Shown here: positions 5,929-10,051 of the stretch, in pieces
Layout of the letters: every line of letters begins with the position of its first letter
How positions within the stretch are numbered: position 1 is the stretch's first letter
Assembly: GCA_964455375.1 (NCBI GenBank)
Contig: CAYVXE010000144.1
Location: forward strand, 1-10,051
Direction of reading: 5' to 3'
Source of the DNA: CAYVXE01 sp964455375
GTDB taxonomy: Bacteria > Zhuqueibacterota > Zhuqueibacteria > Oceanimicrobiales > Oceanimicrobiaceae
DNA: 10,051 nucleotides
Translations under genes and position numbers: made by a program
The notes under the pieces: generated by a model
Database searches by the model: none
Seen by the model: only the letters and a program-made list of their open reading frames with translations
What the model was told of the DNA's origin: nothing

Positions 5929-6141
5929 ATGATGTTTGGGATTTGGATTTTATGGGTTGCTCTAATCGTTCTCGTTGTCTGGGCGGTTAAAGTATTTAAT
6001 GATTACGCAGATAACGGGGGGAGTTATCACAGCGATGAGCATTCAGCTATGGATATTTTGCGAGAACGCTTTGCCAAAGGTGAAATCGACAAAACAGAGT
6101 TTGAGAAAAAGCGAAGAATAATTTCCCACAGATTCATGTAA
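5929..6141 (+). CDS. Small membrane protein with SHOCT domain
   Basis: The protein has one N-terminal membrane helix (FGIWILWVALIVLVVWAVKVF, about residues 3-23), a short polar linker, and a C-terminal SHOCT motif (AMDILRERFAKGEIDKTEFEKKRRII, about 40-65). SHOCT is a short oligomerisation-like domain found at protein ends. Its general function is not defined. I start at ATG 5929 and not at the in-frame ATG 5908, because GGGAGG (5915-5920) lies between them at correct spacing. ATG 5932 is also possible. At 70 residues it fits the class of one-helix SHOCT proteins often found beside metal-resistance genes. It is monocistronic, with a sigma-54 type promoter ahead and a terminator behind. An inner-membrane location with the SHOCT tail in the cytosol is inferred. 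Confidence 0.85.
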   Translation: MMFGIWILWVALIVLVVWAVKVFNDYADNGGSYHSDEHSAMDILRERFAKGEIDKTEFEKKRRIISHRFM

Positions 6142-6162
6142 TTTACTCTCTTATTCCTCTAC

Positions 6163-6200
6163 AAAAAGGCAGGGTTCTTTGATTCTGCCTTTCTTCTTCT
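6163..6200 (+). terminator. Intrinsic terminator after the SHOCT gene
   Basis: AAAGGCAG (6165-6172) pairs with CTGCCTTT (6185-6192) around a 12-nt loop, followed by a T-rich tail TTCTTCTTCT. It ends the SHOCT transcript 23 bases after the stop and separates it from the PII gene. Confidence 0.8.
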
Positions 6201-6268
6201 GACAAAAGGTTGCATGTTAATGAAGGCGTTACCTCGATATAAATATATTGTTTCTAAAGGAGAATAAA

Positions 6269-6613
6269 ATGAAAGAAGTCAAAGCCTATGTTAGGATCAG
6301 GATTATTGAAAAAGTTGTCACCGCTTTGGAGGATGCCGGATTTTGTTGTATGACCGTCATCGATGTCTCCACTCTGGGACATCTTGCTGATTCAAAGGAT
6401 GCAAAATATTCCATAGAGTTTGTAAAAAAATATTCCAAGATGGCAAAAATAGAATTGGTTTGTAAGAATGAAAATGTGGATGCTGTTGTAAGCATTATTC
6501 AGGAAAACGGTTGTACCTACCAACCCGGAGACGGTATTGTTTTTGTAGCACCGGTGGAACGTGCAGTTAAAATCCGTACCGGTGAAGAGGGTAAGGAAAT
6601 TTTGCATGCTTAG
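6269..6613 (+). CDS. PII-type signalling protein with non-canonical T-loop (PII-NG-like)
   Basis: This 114-residue protein has the PII fold signature: a VKAYVRIRIIEKVVTALEDAG start, the B-loop GCTYQPGDGIVFV (81-93, with GDG at 87-89) and the C-loop VKIRTGEEG (100-108, RTGE at 103-106). These bind ATP/ADP in GlnB/GlnK. The T-loop segment (about 33-56) lacks the canonical R-G, KGHTE and YRG motifs and the uridylylated Tyr51. It instead reads VSTLGHLADSKDAKYSIEF, and two Cys sit at 26-27. That rules out classical GlnD control. A PII 'new group' with altered T-loops, found near heavy-metal efflux genes, is described in the literature, and this protein and its YHS/SHOCT neighbours fit that group. 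The start at 6269 is chosen because AAAGGAG (6256-6262) precedes it. The frame also opens earlier at a TTG at 6248, but the ribosome site lies inside that extension. It has its own terminator. The target protein is unknown. Confidence 0.88.
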   Translation: MKEVKAYVRIRIIEKVVTALEDAGFCCMTVIDVSTLGHLADSKDAKYSIEFVKKYSKMAKIELVCKNENVDAVVSIIQENGCTYQPGDGIVFVAPVERAVKIRTGEEGKEILHA

Positions 6614-6709
6614 AATCTGCAGTTGAAGCAGTCGTTGAATTGCATCTTTATCATACGGCAAACTGGAACGCACCCGATAAACAAATCTCTCCATTCTTTT
6701 CTTTATGTG

Positions 6710-6740
6710 AAAGGGCAGAGTTTAAGAATTTTGCCCTTTT
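6710..6740 (+). terminator. Intrinsic terminator after the PII-like gene
   Basis: AAAGGGCA (6710-6717) pairs with TGCCCTTT (6732-6739) around 14 bases and runs into T's. It lies about 97 bases beyond the PII stop. The intervening stretch (6614-6709) shows no gene. Confidence 0.75.
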
Positions 6741-6772
6741 GTGATTTTAACTTCATTTAAAATCAATGATGA

Positions 6773-6792
6773 ATACTCGCCAGAACGGGTGT
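6773..6792. repeat. Short palindrome, 7-bp arms and 6-nt loop (copy B)
   Basis: ATACTCG (6773-6779) pairs with CGGGTGT (6786-6792) around CCAGAA. The arms match the element at 1014-1033 except for one C-to-T change, which keeps pairing as G-T. The preserved hairpin despite the change hints at structure-based conservation. Confidence 0.45.
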
Positions 6793-6890
6793 AGATTATT
6801 CTTCAAAGCAGCCTGTCTCCCTGGTAACAGCAAAGCAAAAAATTCTTAATAATATTGAAGTTACAGAATGATGATCAGTTGGCATGTTTT

Positions 6891-6920
6891 TTGACTTCTA
6901 CAAGATAAAATTTCTATAAA
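6891..6920 (+). promoter_or_regulatory. Sigma-70 promoter of the YHS gene
   Basis: TTGACT (6891-6896), an 18-base spacer and TATAAA (6915-6920) give a good sigma-70 promoter 28 bases before the YHS start. A degenerate sigma-54 like sequence overlaps it (TGGCAT at 6880-6885, with the second element TTGA and not TTGC), but its loss of the -12 C makes the sigma-70 reading stronger. Confidence 0.6.
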
Positions 6921-6948
6921 GGTCATTATTTTCATGAAGGGAGTTGCT

Positions 6949-7110
6949 ATGCATCGAGATCCAGTATGTGGGAAAAAAATGAATCGCAATAAAGCTTATG
7001 TTGTGATCGAATACCAGGACCAGGAGTATTTACTCTGTTGCCCGGTGTGCCAGTCCGAATTTGAAAAAAGTCCGGAAAAGTATAAGATGAAAAACAAAGG
7101 TAAGAAGTAA
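6949..7110 (+). CDS. YHS domain protein, 53 aa
   Basis: The small cytosolic protein is almost entirely a YHS domain: DPVCGKKMN (4-12, Cys7) and YLLCCPVCQSEFEKSPEKY (27-45, Cys30, Cys31, Cys34). YHS domains occur in copper- and other heavy-metal proteins, including P-type ATPases and short stand-alone proteins, where the cysteines are thought to coordinate metal. The start follows AAGGGAG (6938-6944) at normal spacing. A separate promoter lies just upstream, so it is probably its own unit. A role as metal-binding chaperone or accessory is inferred. There is no partner transporter in the window. Confidence 0.85.
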   Translation: MHRDPVCGKKMNRNKAYVVIEYQDQEYLLCCPVCQSEFEKSPEKYKMKNKGKK

Positions 7111-7384
7111 AATGACAGGATGGCCATTAATGCCGGATTTTAAAAATTTAGAACAAGTCGTTATTGAAGAATACAAGTAAAAAAATCCGATTGTAGAAAC
7201 GAATTATTCTTAATATTGGTAAAATCATAAAAAATGATTCCTAAAAATAAGAAAAATGTTTTTTGGATGATAGACAAAATTTCATCAAACAACTCTAAGT
7301 TTTTAAAAAACAAAAGAGCTATGGTTGCAGAAGACCGAGTTAATGTTGGAATGATTTTTGAGGAGTCGTTAACATAAGTTAAAT
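7111..7384 (+). other. Gap with two doubtful short ORFs
   Basis: Immediately after the YHS stop an ATG at 7112 opens a 22-codon frame (MTGWPLMPDFKNLEQ..., to 7180). It is preceded only by weak AG-rich sequence. A second open frame of 47 codons runs from ATG 7234 to 7377 (starting MIPKNKKNVFWMIDKISS) and has no visible ribosome site. Neither resembles a known family and both may be chance. GAGGAG near 7360 is too far from the next start to serve it. The rest is AT-rich spacer. Confidence 0.3.
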
Positions 7385-7801
7385 GTGATCGATGAGAAAA
7401 ATATGCCTCGCGTTAATAAACAAATAATTCTTGGACTGATTGCCATATTTAGCGGGCTAAATCTAAGCCCAATATATTCCTCAACCTGCCATGGGAGTCA
7501 ATTTGAAAAATCAATGGATTGTTGCGGGGTTGTGCCGTCCGAAACGCCGGGTGTCTTGACTCCGAATTGTTTCACATGTAAATGCAGCCTGACTGAGACA
7601 TCTGCATCCAGTTTGTTTCCTCTCATGTTTTGGCACGAAACTAAAAACAGTGATGTCAATAAGAATGTCAGTAACTCTGTTGTTTTTTTCTATGACATAA
7701 ATCATCCGAGTAGCGGAAACGCAATCAATGAACTTAATTCAAGTTTCTGCTTATCCGCAAAATATGATATCTATAAATTCATTTCTACATACCTGAATTG
7801 A
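7385..7801 (+). CDS. Secreted cysteine-rich hypothetical protein
   Basis: This protein of 132-138 residues has a likely signal peptide (basic VNKQ then IILGLIAIFSGLNLSPIYSS, cut near residue 33), followed by a Cys-rich stretch: TCHG (Cys35), MDCCG (Cys46-47), and NCFTCKCSL (Cys62, Cys65, Cys67). A single late Cys122 sits in an otherwise Ser/Asn-rich tail. I do not recognise the family. The signal peptide, paired cysteines and Met/His nearby resemble the small secreted proteins that often precede cation-efflux genes, but that is by analogy only. The start is uncertain: GTG 7385 or the in-frame ATG 7403 (132 residues), the latter being a typical signal-peptide start. It is not tightly joined to ccmF (81 bases apart), and a -10 box lies between. 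Confidence 0.7.
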   Translation: MIDEKNMPRVNKQIILGLIAIFSGLNLSPIYSSTCHGSQFEKSMDCCGVVPSETPGVLTPNCFTCKCSLTETSASSLFPLMFWHETKNSDVNKNVSNSVVFFYDINHPSSGNAINELNSSFCLSAKYDIYKFISTYLN

Positions 7802-7842
7802 TCTTCATTTTCCACCCCAATTTTTATCTCTGATAGTTTTTG

Positions 7843-7848
7843 TATAAT
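7843..7848 (+). promoter_or_regulatory. Perfect -10 box ahead of ccmF
   Basis: TATAAT lies 34 bases before the chosen ccmF start. The -35 region is a T-rich run without a clear hexamer, so strength is uncertain. The box overlaps the ATG at 7847, making that ATG unlikely as a start. Confidence 0.4.
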
Positions 7849-7882
7849 GTCTGGCAGACCAAAAAAAAGAAAGGGATCCGTT

Positions 7883-9883
7883 ATGAATGCTATTGCCAGT
7901 GGTCTTTTGCTGTTTTCATTTTTTCTTGCGGGTTATGGAACCTGGAGTGCGTTTATGGGGGGGCGCTGGCGACAGGGTCGTCTAATCAAGAGTGCAGAAC
8001 GCACGGCAATTGTGCTTTTCATTATAACCAGCTTTGTCATGGTTGCATTGATGGTTGCATTTGTCTCCAGAGATTTTTCACTCAAATATGTTGCTCATTA
8101 CTCCAGTAGTACCTTGCCCATGTTTTATACAGTAGCAGCGGTTTGGGCAGGGCAGTCGGGTTCACTTCTTCTCTGGGCCTGGCTTTTGACAATGTTTGCT
8201 GCAATAGTTGTTTGGCAAAACCGTCATAAAAACCGCGATTTATTACCCTATGCGCTAGGGGTTATTCTTTTTACAGCCTTTTTCTTTTTCGGCTTGATGG
8301 TTTATACCACCAATCCTTTCGAACCTTTGCCAAGCCCCGTCATTGATGGCAATGGTCTCAACCCCATGCTACAAAATGTGGGTATGGTTATGCATCCACC
8401 AACACTTTATCTTGGCTATGTTGGTTTTGTAGTCCCGTTCGCCTTTGCAATTGCAGCCTTACTGACAAAACAACTGGATGCTCAATGGATTCGCACAACG
8501 CGCCGGTGGACACTTTTTTCGTGGTTGTTTCTGACCCTCGGAAATCTTTTTGGCGCCAAGTGGGCTTATGTGGAACTTGGTTGGGGTGGTTATTGGGCTT
8601 GGGACCCCGTTGAAAATGCATCGTTGATGCCCTGGTTGATGGGTACCGCTTTTTTGCATTCAGTTATGATTCAGGAAAAACGCGGCATGCTTAAAATATG
8701 GAATCTGGTGCTGATTATCCTGACATTTGCTCTCACTATTTTTGGTACATTTATAACCCGCAGCGGCATTATTTCTTCAGTACATTCTTTTGGACTTTCA
8801 AATGTCGGTCCGGTTTTCATGGTCTTTCTTGGCGTCATTCTGATTGTCTCATTTGCCCTTATTTTGAAAAGATTACCGTATCTCAAAAGCAACAATAATC
8901 TCGACGCGGTTCTTTCAAAGGAATCAAGCTTTTTATTTAATAACCTCTTCCTTGTAGGAATGACGTTTGCTATTTTCTGGGGAACGATATTTCCCGTCAT
9001 TTCAGAAGCTGTACGGGGTGTTAAAATTACTGTAGGAGTTCCATTTTTTAATCAGGTGAATGTACCAATTGCCTTAGCTCTGTTGGCGTTGACGGGAATA
9101 TGTCCGCTAATCGCCTGGCGTAAGGCTTCACAACGCAATTTAAGAAAAAGTTTTACGCTACCACTTTCAGCAGCGATTGTCAGCGCTGTTATACTTTATG
9201 TCTCCGGTGTTACAAGTTTATATCCTTTACTTTCTTTTTCTCTCTCCGTGTTCGTGACGACAACGGTTCTAATGGAATTTTACCGGGGCATTGTTACGAG
9301 GGCCCGGATTTCCGGTAAGAATTTGCTTACCTCCACTTTGGATCTGATCACACGTAACAAACGGCGATACGGCGGATATATCGTGCATATTGGCATTGTC
9401 ATGATTTTCGTGGGTATCACCGGTTCCAGTGCTTTTCAAACAGAAAAAGCAGTGAGCCTGAAGCCCGGAGAAAGCATTGAGATTAACAACTATAAGATCA
9501 TCTATAAAGGCCTGGAAGATCGATCAACAGACCATGCCCGGATAGTTGCAGCGGCAATGCAGGTAGTGCAGAATGGTAAGCCCATCGCCATGTTATATCC
9601 TGAGCGTCAGAAATACAGCAAACAGGAGGTTGTCAGCGAAGTTGCCATCCGCCAGACGGCAAAGGAAGATTTGTATCTCATTCTCTCTGCTTTCGATTCC
9701 GAGCGTAATGTGTCTATTAAAGCGATGGTTATTCCTCTCGTAGGCTGGATTTGGAACGGTGGTATTGTTATGATTATCGGTACTTTAATCGCTATGGGCC
9801 CGGATCGCTTAAAGAAAAGGAGTGCTGATATTCCTTTCGAAAGAGTTTTATCCCGCAAAAAGGAGGTTGACTATGCAATTTAG
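7883..9883 (+). CDS. ccmF: Heme lyase CcmF/NrfE family (cytochrome c maturation)
   Basis: CcmF is the integral-membrane heme lyase of the type I Ccm system. It takes heme from CcmE and attaches it to CXXCH motifs of apocytochrome c with CcmH. From ATG 7883 the protein has 666 residues, the usual length, with many membrane helices. The periplasmic WWD signature WAYVELGWGGYWAWDP begins at Trp227. The four histidines reported for E. coli CcmF have counterparts: His171 (MHPP, P-His1), His259 (FLHS, TM-His1), His301 (SVHSFG, P-His2) and His502 (YIVHIG, TM-His2). A C-terminal periplasmic domain (about 515-630) precedes a last helix. I prefer 7883 over ATG 7847 because AAGGGA precedes it and the earlier ATG lies inside a TATAAT box. 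Its 3' end overlaps the ccmH-like gene by 11 bases, so the two are probably co-translated. NrfE is the paralogue with the same fold. The neighbour and lack of nrfA leave CcmF more likely. Confidence 0.95.
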   Translation: MNAIASGLLLFSFFLAGYGTWSAFMGGRWRQGRLIKSAERTAIVLFIITSFVMVALMVAFVSRDFSLKYVAHYSSSTLPMFYTVAAVWAGQSGSLLLWAWLLTMFAAIVVWQNRHKNRDLLPYALGVILFTAFFFFGLMVYTTNPFEPLPSPVIDGNGLNPMLQNVGMVMHPPTLYLGYVGFVVPFAFAIAALLTKQLDAQWIRTTRRWTLFSWLFLTLGNLFGAKWAYVELGWGGYWAWDPVENASLMPWLMGTAFLHSVMIQEKRGMLKIWNLVLIILTFALTIFGTFITRSGIISSVHSFGLSNVGPVFMVFLGVILIVSFALILKRLPYLKSNNNLDAVLSKESSFLFNNLFLVGMTFAIFWGTIFPVISEAVRGVKITVGVPFFNQVNVPIALALLALTGICPLIAWRKASQRNLRKSFTLPLSAAIVSAVILYVSGVTSLYPLLSFSLSVFVTTTVLMEFYRGIVTRARISGKNLLTSTLDLITRNKRRYGGYIVHIGIVMIFVGITGSSAFQTEKAVSLKPGESIEINNYKIIYKGLEDRSTDHARIVAAAMQVVQNGKPIAMLYPERQKYSKQEVVSEVAIRQTAKEDLYLILSAFDSERNVSIKAMVIPLVGWIWNGGIVMIIGTLIAMGPDRLKKRSADIPFERVLSRKKEVDYAI

Positions 9884-10051
9884 AAATTCACTATATCTAC
9901 TCTTGATATCTCTTTTGGGCTTTGGGGGTTCAGCATTTGGCCAAACACAGAAGGCAAATCTCAGTGACATTAAGAAAAGTTTGGTCTGTTTGTGTGATTG
10001 TAATATGACTGTGGAAGCCTGTCAGGGTTCTATGGCATGTGAATCTTCTGA
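9873..10051 (+). CDS. CcmH/NrfF-like protein, 5' part cut by window edge
   Basis: The start ATG at 9873 follows a strong AGGAGG (9861-9866) and lies within the last codons of ccmF, which indicates translational coupling. The 59 visible residues show a signal peptide (YLLLISLLGFGGSAFG, cut near 23) and then LVCLCDCNMTVEACQGSMAC (37-56). CcmH and NrfF deliver reduced apocytochrome c to CcmF through a Cys pair at the start of the mature protein. The short 'C.C.C ... C.....C' pattern here is the variant seen in divergent CcmH proteins of non-enteric lineages, rather than the LRC..C of E. coli. The remainder lies outside the window, so a CcmH with or without a C-terminal TPR part cannot be told apart. 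Confidence 0.8.
   Translation, partial: MQFRNSLYLLLISLLGFGGSAFGQTQKANLSDIKKSLVCLCDCNMTVEACQGSMACESS

Noticed and set aside
6248..6268. Upstream TTG start extending the PII-like protein by seven residues
   Set aside because: The strong AAAGGAG site lies within the extension and serves ATG 6269, whose product matches PII N-termini.
7847..7882. Upstream in-frame ATG extending CcmF by 12 residues
   Set aside because: The ATG lies inside a perfect TATAAT, has no ribosome site, and the added residues are basic and unlike CcmF N-termini. ATG 7883 has AAGGGA at good spacing.
1..10051. CRISPR array or phage genes
   Set aside because: No regularly spaced direct repeats and no structural, lysis or integrase frames were found on either strand.

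Overview
The window comes from a bacterial chromosome of moderate to low GC content. A type I Ccm heme lyase (CcmF), a bacterial polyphosphate kinase (PPK1) paired with a CHAD protein, bacterial tRNA-Glu and tRNA-His genes, and an integron-type attC site all support this. The overall style (AT-rich spacers, long intergenic gaps, metal-linked small proteins beside cytochrome c maturation genes) suggests an environmental lineage of the Calditrichota/Ignavibacteria/FCB type. That placement is a guess and not a demonstration.

Left flank (1-1365): accessory DNA. A complete integron-style gene cassette (about 96-1003) lies on the minus strand. It holds one unrecognised 244-residue protein followed by a 132-bp attC-like site, and a second open frame starts just past the attC and runs off the window edge. 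No integrase is visible, so this may be an integron array seen from inside or a cassette cluster without an integrase.

Block 1366-4805 (all minus strand): a tRNA-His/tRNA-Glu pair with a terminator, then a translationally coupled ppk1-CHAD operon. PPK1 makes inorganic polyphosphate and the CHAD protein probably binds it. This PPK1 keeps the phospho-accepting histidine but has isoleucine at the place of the second conserved histidine.

Gap 4806-5816: about 1 kb without an intact gene. It holds a 7-bp palindrome, a candidate short RNA ending in a terminator, an apparently frameshifted small membrane-protein gene, and an 18-bp inverted repeat.

Block 5817-7801 (plus strand): short monocistronic genes, each in its own small unit. 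They are a membrane SHOCT protein behind a near-consensus sigma-54 promoter, a divergent PII-type signalling protein lacking the canonical T-loop, a tiny YHS-domain protein behind a good sigma-70 promoter, and a secreted cysteine-rich protein. YHS, SHOCT, PII 'new group' and short Cys-rich secreted proteins are all frequently met near heavy-metal handling genes. I infer a metal-response cluster, but no transporter or sensor is visible here.

Right end (7843-10051): ccmF overlapping the start of a ccmH-like gene, which is the heme-ligation step of cytochrome c maturation. It continues past the window.
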